46,837 nt of DNA from a candidate division WOR-3 bacterium (GCA_039803925.1 JBDRZL010000017.1:1-46837); one strand, 5' to 3'; shown: positions 7,673 through 16,563, numbered from the stretch's first letter. The notes: generated by a model from the letters alone, not told the origin. Numbers and translations are program-made.

Positions 7673-7944
7673 AAGAAAAGTACATTACAAATTCAAAAAT
7701 TGTTTTCCGTAAGGAAGAAGATGGCGCACTCCTTTACAATTTAGAAACAGGAGAAATCAAGATATTAAATGAGGTCGGTGCATTTATCTTTGAATTATGT
7801 GACGGTAAGCATGATAAAGAAGAAATTATTAATGAAATAATAAAAAATTTTGAAATAGACAAAAATACAGCAGAAAAAGACTTTGATATTTTTATAAAAG
7901 AAATGGAAAAAGAAAATTTAATCCTTCGTAAAGAACTTGATTAA
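7669..7944 (+). CDS. PqqD-like peptide chaperone (RiPP recognition element)
   Basis: 91 aa, the usual size for a stand-alone PqqD-family protein. It shows the family course: an N-terminal strand pair with VFRKEEDGALLYNLETGEIKILNEVGAFIFELCDGKHDKEEI, then helices to the end. Such proteins bind the leader peptide and present it to the radical SAM enzyme. Overlap with the second maturase gene is 4 nt. It is the last intact gene of the operon; no immunity, protease or transport gene follows before the pseudogene region. Confidence 0.85.
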   Translation: MKEKYITNSKIVFRKEEDGALLYNLETGEIKILNEVGAFIFELCDGKHDKEEIINEIIKNFEIDKNTAEKDFDIFIKEMEKENLILRKELD

Positions 7945-7956
7945 AAATATAATTAA

Positions 7957-8181
7957 CCTATCTCTCAAAATATCAATCAATATGAGATTTTTCTTTTAGA
8001 TGAGCCAACCCTTGGTCTTTCACCAAAATCAAGAATTGAATTCATAAAATTGATAAAAAATTTAAAAGGAACAAAAATTATTGCAACCCATGATATAAAT
8101 CTTTTAGAAAAAATTTCTGATAGGATAATAGTTTTAAATGAAGGGAAAATAGAAAAGGAAGAATACCTATTAAATCTCTGA
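7957..8181 (+). pseudogene. Truncated CbiO-like ABC ATPase fragment (second copy)
   Basis: From 7957 the frame reads SQNINQYEIFLLDEPTLGLSP, then the D-loop, the H-switch IIATHDINLL and the end NEGKIEKEEYLLNL, stopping at 8181. There is no start codon, Walker A or signature motif, so only the last ~70 residues survive. Nucleotides 7987-8035 are identical to 47-95. A further Lys-rich frame after 8181 suggests a 3' frameshift too. It is either a decayed tandem paralogue or the remnant of a duplication made when the 227-7944 block was inserted. Confidence 0.8.
7987..8035 (+). repeat. Direct repeat, right copy (49 nt identical to 47-95)
   Basis: Right partner of the repeat at 47-95, offset 7940 nt. 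Homology starts near 7984 and extends with mismatches to about 8160. Confidence 0.9.
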
Positions 8182-8280
8182 AAAGTAAGAAAGTAAAAGA
8201 TTTTATGAAATTTTTAGAAATTGGTAAAAAGTAAATCCACCTTCTATTTTTGAAAAATTTTCTGTATTTAATATACAATT

Positions 8281-9182
8281 TTGCATGAGGTAAAATTTAT
8301 GCATCTTACAGATTTAAAGCGGTGGCAACATCAACACTACTTTAATCAGGATAAAAAATCCGCTGAACAAAAAACTCTTTTTGTTGTTATTCTTACAACC
8401 GTCACAATGCTTATTGAAATCTTTGCAGGATGGATTTTTAACTCAATGCTCTCTTTGCTGATGGATGGCATATGAGTACGCATGCAACTGCTCTAAGCAT
8501 CTCTCTAATTGGATATATTCTTTCAAGAAAATTATCAAATGATAAAAGATTCACCTTCGGCTCATGGAAAATTGAAATACTAGGAACTTAAACAAGTGCA
8601 ATTCTTTTAGGAGTTGTTGGGCTATTCCTCCTTGGAGCATCTATTGAAAGATTTTTTAAACCCTTAAAAATTTCCTATAACCAGGCATTAATAGTTGCCT
8701 TCCTCGGCCTAATAGTAAATATCATAAGCGCCCTGATACTCGGTTATGAACACGAAAATCACATTCATAATGATGAAAAACATTCTAACCATAATAAAAT
8801 GGATCTAAATTTAAAATCAGCATACCTTCATGTTCTTGCAGATGGTCTAACATCACTTTTTGCAAACTTCAAATTACTTGGAGCAAAATATTTTGGCTGG
8901 AACTGGCTTGACCCTTTAATGGGTATAATTGGATCATTTTTAATACTCAGATGGACATTTTTACTTATTAAAGAAACTTCTTTTATTCTCTTAGACAGAG
9001 AAATGGATTCAATAATTGTGAGAGAAATAATAAAAATAATAGAATCTGATGGCGATAGTAAAATCAGTGATTTACATATTTTAAGGGTAAATCAGAATAA
9101 ATATGCCTGTATTTTAAGTATAGTTGCCAAAAATCCACTAACAAATCATATTACTATAGAGATAAATCACTGTAATGGATAA
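8281..9182 (+). pseudogene. Cation diffusion facilitator (CDF/ZnT-type) pseudogene
   Basis: The pieces read as one CDF efflux protein: an N-terminal transmembrane part to about 8450, then LLADGWHMSTHATALSIS in a shifted frame, then KLSNDKRFTFGSWKIEILG, the His-rich loop (HENHIHNDEKHSNHNK), LKSAYLHVLADGLTS and a C-terminal domain to 9182. Two lesions are visible. One base seems missing near 8449, where ATGCTCTCTTTG would read M-A-L-L-A if it were ATGGCTCTCTTTG. An in-frame TAA lies at 8589-8591, within ILGT*TSA. The conserved His/Asp metal sites (ADGWH, HVLADG) are still readable, so decay is fairly recent. Confidence 0.85.
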
Positions 9183-9732
9183 GGGGCAAAATCTAAAAGT
9201 ATATTACTTACCCACTTTTATAATTAGTTTATATTTTTACCCTCATATGCCTAAAAAAAATGGCATCACACTGGAATGTAAAGGGAGAAATGGACGGCTA
9301 TATGTCAAAATTCTTTTAACTTTTCTTACTTTTTATTGCTATTCCGAGAATAGATCCATTGAAAGAAAACATTGAAAAATTCAGAAAATACTACAATTTA
9401 TCTTCATGCTTTCACTACACTTACAAGTAATACTCTGGAATCTTGGAATTAAAATAAGTTCTAATTTATTTTCCCCGACTGGACTTTTTATTTTGTTTTT
9501 TTATATTGTAATTCTCTTTGAAAAAGAAGAAATAAACTGGTTTAAATGAAGTTGTTTAGAATAAAACACATAAAATAGGAGGAAAATTATTCAAAATAAA
9601 AGTCTTATTTTCCCTTTTAGGAATTTTCTTTCAGAATTATAGCTTTTTTCTCCTTTTTTATTCCTGTAATTGTATTTTCACATAGTACTTTTAAATTTTT
9701 CTTTTATGTTTTCTATGTGTTTTTGTTTTTAT
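9175..9732 (+). pseudogene. DUF1648/SdpI-like membrane protein pseudogene
   Basis: No intact reading frame. Fragments in changing frames read YYLPTFIISLYFYPHMPKK, then ASHWNVKGEMDGYMSKF, then IPRIDPLKENIEKFRKYYN, LWNLGIKI and, after about 9575, GGKLFKIKVLFSLLGIFF. In this order they are the hallmark segments of DUF1648/SdpI-family membrane proteins (HWN.. G..DGY and the PRIDP loop). At least three frameshifts or stops are needed to join them. The region runs to the 3' end of the protease gene on the other strand and holds nothing else I can recognise. Confidence 0.75.
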
Positions 9733-12700
9733 TTACTTTAATATCACAGCTTTTTTTATCTCACTTAAATTTTTATCAGTTTTAAAAGATACAAAATAAA
9801 TTCCAGGTTTTAAGTTAACTATGGAATGAGTATATGTGCCTCTTTTAAGCATTTTTGAATAACCATAATTTTTTCTTCCTGTTACATCAAAAACCTTTAT
9901 TTCCACCCTCTGAGGCTCAGAAAGTGTAAAATTAATCTTTATATCCCTTCCAATTTTTTTAATATCCAAGACAAAATTTAAAGGTTTTTGAGTTTCTTTT
10001 ATAGGAGTAGCACCAAAAATCAGGTATTCAACACAATTCTCAAGTAAAGCCTTTGCCACACTTTTATCAGAAATAGAAAGTATATTTATTGACATAAATA
10101 CAACATTCGGTTCCCCTTGATTTGTATCGTGAACAATAATGCCACCATCATTTTGATAACTTGTCCAGTTATAAACAAAATAGGCATCAGGCTCAAGTTT
10201 AAGGGCATCAGCTACTCCCCACTGCCCGCTGAAATTACCAACAATCTGAGAAGGCAAAGTATTGGGAGAATTGGCAATTGGATGATTAGGTAAATAGATA
10301 TTAAGATTTCCAGGATAATCAGAATCCCAGTCATTTATATGTAATACCTGAGTTCCAAAATCTGGATTCCATACCTGTGCATCAAAACCTATTTCACCTC
10401 CTTCCACAAGAAGTTTACCTCCTCTTGAAACAAAATTTTTTAAAGCACTTCTCATTACGGGTCCATATACATCATCCTGTGCAACAGTTTTCACATCAAG
10501 TCCTGATGATAAAACTAAAACATCATAATTATTCCATGTTAAAGTATCTGTCTGCCATATATTCTCTTTTGTTACATCAAATCCTATAGAACTCAACCAA
10601 GAAGCTATAGAATCAGCACTTTCACCTGCTTTTTTATAATCAACAAAACTTAACCAATCATCCTTTTTACCAATTTTTGTCCCCCATTTTCTATCTCCTG
10701 AATCATCATTTAAAACAAGAACAATTCCCCTTGATTCAACAATGTAAAATTTATAAAAACCATTAACTGGATTTTTAGCTGTATCGGGTGTCGAAGAAGC
10801 ATCAACAGCAACAATTCTGTATTCAATTGTATCACCCAAATTAACTGAAGGTAAGGGGAAATTTGCTTCATATACATTATTACCCATATTAGTTAAACCA
10901 AAAGAAACCTCTATATTTCCATTATAAACCCACTCAACATATGCAGTATCAACACCGATATTATCAGTAATAGTTGCCTTAACTTTTGCTGGCCACCTTG
11001 AAATAGGATACTGTGTTTTAACTGGTGTATGAACTATAACAGGCTTTACAGTATCTTCCCCAACATGGAAAGAATGGTGATTTAAAGGAGCTCCCTGTGG
11101 ATGGGTATTGAAGTTCCCATTTTGATCTCTTGCATAAATGTAATAATTTATATCTGCATCCTGCCCTGGACCAGGAATATTTGCACTGTATTCATCAGGA
11201 TTTCCCGTTGGTTGCATAATAAGTTTAACTGTATCCTGTGGTAATAAACTTATCCAGTAATAAACAAAAACTGAATCTATAGGTGCAGTAGATGGAATAA
11301 CCTTAGCAAGAACTGTATATGGACCAAAAACATTCTCATTATCAGGTAAAGACGTATGGATTATCTGTGGTAAGTATTGAGAAGCATCTATAAAGCCTCT
11401 TGCATCAAAAATAGGTATTATAATAGGCCAGTGTTTTCTATTATTTATATCATTATCAGCCTGTAAAATTGCCTGTGCTGCTTCTGGCATTGTTGCAGAT
11501 GCTGTTAAATAAAAGTGATGCTGAATAACAAGTTTATCAAGTATTTTCCTCGCACTATCCATTGAATTATACATATTGAAAAGAGCCCACATCACATCAA
11601 AAAGAGCAGAAGACCAGAGCTGACCTGCATCATGTATCTCTCTGTTAGGTGGAGCATCCTCAGGATAATGATAATTATCCATATTAACTGACCTTCCTGG
11701 CCAAAAGGGATTGTGTCCATCCCAGTTAAAAACCCAAGACCATTTAAAAGTATCAATAACTATTGAATAACTCGCTGATAAATAATCACCAAAACCCTCA
11801 CCCATTGCATCTGCTTCACTTGAAGCACCCCATCCTGGAACCTGATCATCCTGTATTGCATGTCCATACTCATGAATTATCACATCCATATCCTCTGCAT
11901 CATCCACACCACCTTCCCCATAGGCAATTCTATCTGTTGATGGAACATAATAGGAATTATCTTGACCATTCACACCATGTGGATCAACATCCTGTGGCTC
12001 ATTATTCACATTGTTAAAACCAAGAGACTGAATGTACCTCTGAATATTATCTATTCCATAATAAACCATCGCATCTTCAAAACCCGATTGGCTCCTTGTA
12101 TAATAAAATAAACCGTTTTGCGTCTTTACAACAGGAACAGAAGGAGTATCCCAGTCAATTAGATAGGCATGGGGACCTTTCAAAAGTTTCCATCCAGATG
12201 AATCTGTTAAACCTAAAAGAGGAACTAAAAATCTCTGTCCGTTAAGGGAATCATTATCAGCATCATTATTATCTGCCCAGTAGCTATTCTGATTATAAAT
12301 CCTGTGAGCAGTGGTTAAGGGGTCCGGATTAAAAGAATAACCTTGTCCGTCAAAATATTTAGCCTGGTCCCTTACAAATAACACTTCACCACTTTTAGCA
12401 TCAACAAAAAATTCCCAATCTCCTATAGGGTCAGAAGATGGAATCAAAACTCTGTATGAAAGTTTAAAATCTTTGTAAGGGTATATAACAAGTTCCGGCT
12501 CAATATACTTATGGATTTTACCCTTTATAGGTAAAAAGTTCTTTGCAATTTCATAAGCCATTTCCTTTGAAATAAGAGGTTCCACATCTATATCCCCCTT
12601 TATGTCAAACAATCTTGAAGAATAGGAAGTAACATAGTTGCCTTTAAAGGTTATAACAAGTTCTGAACCAAAAATAGGAACTCCTTTATAATACTCTCTG

Positions 12701-13020
12701 AATCTTATATGGGTCAAATCTTTAAGACCATTTTTTAAATCAAAAACCCTTAATTCTGCCTTAGAATCTAACATCAGTTTATTCTGAAAATTCCCTATAA
12801 ATTTCCTTGCTTTTTCTTCAATTGAACCAGTATAAGGACCTTCTTTTAAATTAAAACCTGTTAGAGGTTTTCCTGTTTCAACATCATAGAAAAAGTCTCC
12901 CCTTTTTATCAACTTAGGTGAAGGATGGTAATTTTTCCTGTAAACTGAATACTCATCCTTTACCTCTTTTAAAGCAGAAAGTAGTATAGGGAAAAGTATT
13001 AAAAAGATCTTTTTAAACAT
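9733..13020 (-). CDS. Secreted M36-like zinc metalloprotease with FTP propeptide and sorting tail
   Basis: 1095 aa. A short signal peptide (KKIFLILFPILLSA) precedes an FTP/PepSY-type propeptide (about 60-215). The catalytic zinc site HEYGH is near residue 380 and the third ligand Glu lies in GEGFGDYLS near 406, the arrangement of fungalysin-type M36 peptidases. Ig-like segments follow (about 545-735), then a domain beginning GIVLVLNDDSGD that resembles a Rossmann-like amidotransferase-type fold. The last ~75 residues (RVEIKVFDVTGR ... LKPGIYFVSF) match the type A C-terminal sorting domain of type IX secretion. It probably degrades extracellular protein. No secretion-system gene is in the window. 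The gene stands alone, with the GGTTCAAATCC motif 20 nt before its start and no Shine-Dalgarno. Confidence 0.85.
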   Translation of the reverse strand: MFKKIFLILFPILLSALKEVKDEYSVYRKNYHPSPKLIKRGDFFYDVETGKPLTGFNLKEGPYTGSIEEKARKFIGNFQNKLMLDSKAELRVFDLKNGLKDLTHIRFREYYKGVPIFGSELVITFKGNYVTSYSSRLFDIKGDIDVEPLISKEMAYEIAKNFLPIKGKIHKYIEPELVIYPYKDFKLSYRVLIPSSDPIGDWEFFVDAKSGEVLFVRDQAKYFDGQGYSFNPDPLTTAHRIYNQNSYWADNNDADNDSLNGQRFLVPLLGLTDSSGWKLLKGPHAYLIDWDTPSVPVVKTQNGLFYYTRSQSGFEDAMVYYGIDNIQRYIQSLGFNNVNNEPQDVDPHGVNGQDNSYYVPSTDRIAYGEGGVDDAEDMDVIIHEYGHAIQDDQVPGWGASSEADAMGEGFGDYLSASYSIVIDTFKWSWVFNWDGHNPFWPGRSVNMDNYHYPEDAPPNREIHDAGQLWSSALFDVMWALFNMYNSMDSARKILDKLVIQHHFYLTASATMPEAAQAILQADNDINNRKHWPIIIPIFDARGFIDASQYLPQIIHTSLPDNENVFGPYTVLAKVIPSTAPIDSVFVYYWISLLPQDTVKLIMQPTGNPDEYSANIPGPGQDADINYYIYARDQNGNFNTHPQGAPLNHHSFHVGEDTVKPVIVHTPVKTQYPISRWPAKVKATITDNIGVDTAYVEWVYNGNIEVSFGLTNMGNNVYEANFPLPSVNLGDTIEYRIVAVDASSTPDTAKNPVNGFYKFYIVESRGIVLVLNDDSGDRKWGTKIGKKDDWLSFVDYKKAGESADSIASWLSSIGFDVTKENIWQTDTLTWNNYDVLVLSSGLDVKTVAQDDVYGPVMRSALKNFVSRGGKLLVEGGEIGFDAQVWNPDFGTQVLHINDWDSDYPGNLNIYLPNHPIANSPNTLPSQIVGNFSGQWGVADALKLEPDAYFVYNWTSYQNDGGIIVHDTNQGEPNVVFMSINILSISDKSVAKALLENCVEYLIFGATPIKETQKPLNFVLDIKKIGRDIKINFTLSEPQRVEIKVFDVTGRKNYGYSKMLKRGTYTHSIVNLKPGIYFVSFKTDKNLSEIKKAVILK

Positions 13021-13040
13021 AATATTTTAAAAATTCTATA

Positions 13041-13051
13041 GGATTTGAACC
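13041..13051 (-). promoter_or_regulatory. Leader motif GGTTCAAATCC, copy 2
   Basis: Read on the minus strand, the motif ends 20 nt before the protease start. A second half copy, GGTTCAAAA, lies directly 5' of it. The pair is bracketed by TATAGG and CCTATA (13037-13042 and 13060-13065), so a small stem is possible. Confidence 0.55.
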
Positions 13052-13089
13052 TTTTGAACCCTATAAAAAAATTATAATAAATTATAACT

Positions 13090-14256
13090 TCAAACAGGAT
13101 ATTTCTCAATTAACACATTGGAAATTATAAATTTCATAATTTCTGAAGTTCCTGCACCTATCTCCATAAGCTTTGCATCTCTTAAAAATCTTTCAACAGG
13201 ATACTCCTTTGTATAACCATAACCCCCAAGAATCTGAATTGCATCAAGAGAAGCTTTAACTCCAAGTCTACTTGCAAGAAGTTTTGAAGTGGCGCTTTCT
13301 ATTCTATTATCTTTCTTAAAATCATAATTCTTAGCAAGAAAATAAATATAAGTTCTTAAAACCTCAAGGAGAGCTGCATTTTCTGCTATTTTTTCAGAAA
13401 CCATTTGAAATTCATAGATTGGTTTAGAAAACTGCTTTCTTTCCTTTGAATATTTAATTTGCCATTCAAGGGATGAAAGGGCTATACCAAGAGAAATGGC
13501 TGAAATTGTAATTCTTTCAATTTCAAAGCATTTTACAAGTATGTTAAAGCCCTTATCTTTTTCTCCGAGAAGATTTTCCTTAGGACAGAAAGCATTATCA
13601 AAAAATAAAGAAGCAGTTGGAGAACCCCTCATTCCCATTTTTTCAAATTTTTTACTCACTGAAAAACCTTTAAAGTCTTTTTCAAAAATGAAACTTGATA
13701 TTCCCTCTTTTTCTTTTTCAGGGGAAGTTTTTGCATAAACTATTATGATATCAGCAATTGAACCATTTGTTATAAAGATCTTACTACCATTTATGATAAA
13801 CCCATCTTTTTCCTCCTTTGCTGTAGTTTTGATAGAATAGGTGTCAGATCCTGCATCAGGTTCTGTAATTGCGAGAGCACCTATAAACTCACCCCTTGCA
13901 AGTTTTGGGAGATATTTTTCCTTCTGCTCTTTAGTTCCAAACCTTGTAATAGGATGGGCACATAAAACTGAGTGAGCTAAGAGTGAAAGTGCTATTGATG
14001 GACTTTCTCTTGAAATTTCCTCAAGCACAATACAAGCTGATAAAACATCCTCTCCAAAACCTCCGTATTCTTCAGGTATAAGAATTCCGGTAAACCCAAG
14101 TTCTGCCATTTCTCTAAAAATATAAGAAGGGAACTCATCTTTTTCATCAATACGCGAAGCAATGGGAGCAATTTTTTCCTTAACAAACTTTCTAACTGTT
14201 TCCCTCAAAAGTTTTTGTTCCTCTGTTTCCAATAAGTTTAGAAGTTCACCAAACAT
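13090..14256 (-). CDS. Acyl-CoA dehydrogenase, isovaleryl-CoA-dehydrogenase-like active site
   Basis: 388 aa, normal family length. The N-terminal helical domain, the FAD-binding signature ALAITEPDAGSD (127-138) and the C-terminal GGYGYTKEYPVERFLRDAK are all clear. The usual C-terminal catalytic Glu of short/medium-chain enzymes (YEGTS) is replaced by Ala in IGAGTSEI, while FEIER (Glu245/Glu247) matches the helix-G position of the catalytic base in isovaleryl-CoA and long-chain dehydrogenases. It therefore probably oxidises branched or long-chain acyl-CoA. No electron-transfer flavoprotein or CoA ligase genes are adjacent. A TATAAT box lies 5 nt before the ATG and no Shine-Dalgarno is seen. 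Confidence 0.92.
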   Translation of the reverse strand: MFGELLNLLETEEQKLLRETVRKFVKEKIAPIASRIDEKDEFPSYIFREMAELGFTGILIPEEYGGFGEDVLSACIVLEEISRESPSIALSLLAHSVLCAHPITRFGTKEQKEKYLPKLARGEFIGALAITEPDAGSDTYSIKTTAKEEKDGFIINGSKIFITNGSIADIIIVYAKTSPEKEKEGISSFIFEKDFKGFSVSKKFEKMGMRGSPTASLFFDNAFCPKENLLGEKDKGFNILVKCFEIERITISAISLGIALSSLEWQIKYSKERKQFSKPIYEFQMVSEKIAENAALLEVLRTYIYFLAKNYDFKKDNRIESATSKLLASRLGVKASLDAIQILGGYGYTKEYPVERFLRDAKLMEIGAGTSEIMKFIISNVLIEKYPV

Positions 14257-14261
14257 AAAAA

Positions 14262-14267
14262 ATTATA
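14262..14267 (-). promoter_or_regulatory. -10 box TATAAT for a leaderless acyl-CoA dehydrogenase transcript
   Basis: TATAAT on the minus strand ends 5 nt before the ATG at 14256, which puts the expected start site at or within a base or two of the start codon. Confidence 0.5.
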
Positions 14268-14309
14268 AGACATATTTACTTTTGAAAAAAACTTATCTTA
14301 TATTTTTCT

Positions 14310-14777
14310 ATGAGATTTTTAATTATATTCATTTTCTTTATATTTTTAAATTTTTGCTTTCATACAAGGGAAAATAAGAGAGGGGAATTAGAATTTGAAA
14401 CTTTTGAAAAAGGGTTTTATTCAGGAATAAAAGAAAAAAAGGAAATTGTAATAAAAAATAAAAAGGAATTTCTTGAAATGTGGAAAAATCACACAAAAAT
14501 ACTCCTTCCTCTACCCGAACCTCCTGAAATTGACTTTGATAAATATATGTTAATCTGCACCTTTATGGGAGAAAAACCAACAGGTGGATTTTCCATTGAA
14601 ATAAAAAAAATTGTTGAAAATGATAGAGAAATATCAGTTTATGTTAAAGAAATATCACCTGGTAAAAACTGTATAGTAACAATGGCTTTTACACAACCTT
14701 ATCATATTGTTCTTTTAAAAAAATCAAAAAAGAAAATTAAATTTTACTACGAGGAAGAAATAAAAGATTGTTTTTAA
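14310..14777 (+). CDS. PrcB-like C-terminal domain protein, probably exported
   Basis: 155 aa. A hydrophobic N-terminus (FLIIFIFFIFLNFC) looks like a signal or lipoprotein peptide, with Cys16 a possible but imperfect lipobox cysteine. The rest carries the PrcB C-terminal pattern: TGGFSIEIKKI, a run of alternating strands, and PYHIVLLKK near the end. The domain was named from PrcB, a protein associated with the dentilisin protease complex of Treponema, and it occurs widely in small exported proteins of unknown role. It is monocistronic, between two minus-strand genes and convergent with the methyltransferase gene, 6 nt away. Confidence 0.7.
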   Translation: MRFLIIFIFFIFLNFCFHTRENKRGELEFETFEKGFYSGIKEKKEIVIKNKKEFLEMWKNHTKILLPLPEPPEIDFDKYMLICTFMGEKPTGGFSIEIKKIVENDREISVYVKEISPGKNCIVTMAFTQPYHIVLLKKSKKKIKFYYEEEIKDCF

Positions 14778-14793
14778 AAAATTTTAATCTTTT
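14762..14793. terminator. Possible bidirectional terminator between convergent genes
   Basis: AAAAGATT (14762-14769) and AATCTTTT (14786-14793) can pair across a 16-nt AT-only loop, with T runs on both strands. It spans the two stop codons. The stem is weak, so this is only suggestive. Confidence 0.35.
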
Positions 14794-16103
14794 TTATCAA
14801 AAACACATAAAATTTCCACATGATAGGTCTGGGGAAAAAAGTCAAAGGGAATAACTCTCTTTAAAGCATAACCTTTTGAAATTAAAACCTTTGAATCCCT
14901 TGCAATTGAAGGGGGAAAACAAGAAAGATAAATTATCTTCTCAGGTTTTATCCTATCTATACCTTCTATTACACTTTCATCTATTCCCTTTCTCGGTGGA
15001 TCTAAAATTAAAACTTCACCCCTTAAACTTTTAAGAGCATTTCCAGCATCCTCCCTAATTATATCCACATTAAATAAATCATTTATTTTCTGATTGTAAA
15101 GAGTATCTTTAATGGAAGAATCATTTATTTCAACAACATAAACCTTTTTAAAAAACTTTGAAAAATAAAAACCAAAAAGACCAACACCTCCATAAAGGTC
15201 AATGAGAGTATCATAACCTTTTATCTCCTCCTCCATTTTTTCAAGAAGCATAGGTAAAATAGAAGGATTAACCTGGAAAAAAGACCTGGAAGAAACTCTG
15301 AAAGTTAAATCCCCTACATGTTCAAAAATATAATTTCTTCCTGATAGAATCCTCTCCTCTTCACCTAAAATTACATTTCCTTTTTTTGGATTTACATTTT
15401 CAACCACACCTGTTATTCTTTCAAGTTCTTCAACCCTTTTTACAATACTCTTTGGAAAACCCCTATTCCTTGTTACAAATGTTATAAGAACCTCACTTTC
15501 ATCTTTATTTGTTTTAATTGATAGATATCTTAACCTTCCAAAATCTTTTGTTTCATCATAAATTGTAATCCTCTCCTCCTGCAATATATCCTTTATTTTT
15601 AACATGTGATCAATTATTATTTTTTTTTGAATCAAACACTCTTCTATTGATATTAAATAATGACTTTCCCTTTTATAAAATCCTGCATAAACTTTTCCCT
15701 TTATCCTTTTTAATGGAAAATGTGCCCTTGTTCTGTAATAAAAAATTAGAGGCGAAGGAACAATACTTTCAAGTGGAATTTCCTTAATTTTAGCATTATG
15801 ATAAAAAGCATCCCTTACAACTTCTTCCTTTATTTTTAATTGATAATTGTAATTTGCCATCTGAAAGTGACAGCCACCACATTCTCCAAAATAGGGACAC
15901 TTTGGCTTTATTCTCTCTCCACTTTTTTCAATTATCTCAACCGGATAAGTAAATGTAACATCCTTTTTATCTTCGATAATTTCTACTTTTACTTTTTCAC
16001 CTGGTAAAACAAAAGGAGTAAAAACTATCTTACCCTTATCCCTTGAAATTCCATAACCTTCCTGAACTATTTTTTCTATTTGTATTTCAAATTGCTTGGG
16101 CAT
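14784..16103 (-). CDS. rlmD: 23S rRNA (uracil-C5)-methyltransferase, RlmD/TrmA family
   Basis: 439 aa from the chosen ATG. An N-terminal TRAM domain ([18 protein letters not shown]) precedes the Fe-S motif CPYFGECGGC. The SAM-binding DLYGGVGLFG, LDPPRKG and the nucleophile Cys in YLSCFPPSIARD complete an RlmD/RumA-type methyltransferase. The open frame extends upstream to 16232, but TRAM homology starts at MPKQFEIQ. That start also leaves a plain 17-nt overlap with the LptE-like gene, so I use 16103. Whether it methylates 23S rRNA or tRNA cannot be decided from sequence; the Fe-S cluster favours RlmD. Confidence 0.88.
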   Translation of the reverse strand: MPKQFEIQIEKIVQEGYGISRDKGKIVFTPFVLPGEKVKVEIIEDKKDVTFTYPVEIIEKSGERIKPKCPYFGECGGCHFQMANYNYQLKIKEEVVRDAFYHNAKIKEIPLESIVPSPLIFYYRTRAHFPLKRIKGKVYAGFYKRESHYLISIEECLIQKKIIIDHMLKIKDILQEERITIYDETKDFGRLRYLSIKTNKDESEVLITFVTRNRGFPKSIVKRVEELERITGVVENVNPKKGNVILGEEERILSGRNYIFEHVGDLTFRVSSRSFFQVNPSILPMLLEKMEEEIKGYDTLIDLYGGVGLFGFYFSKFFKKVYVVEINDSSIKDTLYNQKINDLFNVDIIREDAGNALKSLRGEVLILDPPRKGIDESVIEGIDRIKPEKIIYLSCFPPSIARDSKVLISKGYALKRVIPFDFFPQTYHVEILCVFDKKD

Positions 16104-16563
16104 AGATATATTGAATAACTTTTCTTGAAAGGTCTTTTGCGGCTTCTTTAATTGCTTCCTCTTCTGTTTTTTCCCTTGTATCATAAACACTTTCCCCCTG
16201 AAATTCTCTTTCTTCAAAAATCTGTGTACCATCTTTTTTTAAAAAATTAATTTTAGCCTTTATTATCACCTTGTAAGAAAAAACCTCTCCACCCATTGTA
16301 ACTCCAAAAGGTGTTCTTAAATACCTTGTAATTTCTCCTTTTATAAGTAAATCACAGTTATTTAAATCTTTAAGGGGTATTCTCCTATCTTCAAGAATTC
16401 CATCAATAAAACTCTGCGTTACAAAAACCTCTATACCTAACCTTTCTGAAGAATTTGAAAAATTTTCAACACCAATAGTCTTTATACCTTCAGGTAAAGG
16501 TGGTCTTAAAGAATAAACACAACTTAAAAATAAAAGAAAAAATAAAAAAATTATCTTATTCAC
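16087..16563 (-). CDS. lptE: LptE-like LPS-assembly lipoprotein
   Basis: 158 aa with a lipoprotein signal peptide: [10 protein letters not shown], so Cys15 is the probable lipidated residue. The body follows the LptE pattern: [12 protein letters not shown], a QSFIDGI helix, a [11 protein letters not shown] strand, then paired strands and a final helix with [14 protein letters not shown]. LptE partners the LptD barrel that inserts lipopolysaccharide into the outer membrane. The start is GTG, within the end of glyA (8-nt overlap), and the stop overlaps the methyltransferase gene by 17 nt. No lptD is in the window; a permease of the same pathway lies at 23048-24145. Confidence 0.75.
   Translation of the reverse strand: MNKIIFLFFLLFLSCVYSLRPPLPEGIKTIGVENFSNSSERLGIEVFVTQSFIDGILEDRRIPLKDLNNCDLLIKGEITRYLRTPFGVTMGGEVFSYKVIIKAKINFLKKDGTQIFEEREFQGESVYDTREKTEEEAIKEAAKDLSRKVIQYIYAQAI

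Noticed and set aside
11763-12017. His/Leu-rich 84-aa plus-strand frame inside the protease
   Set aside because: Shadow of the protease gene in the opposite strand; the composition follows from the real reading frame.
16104-16232. N-terminal extension of the uracil methyltransferase
   Set aside because: These 43 codons lie inside the LptE-like gene and show no homology; the TRAM domain begins at the ATG at 16103.
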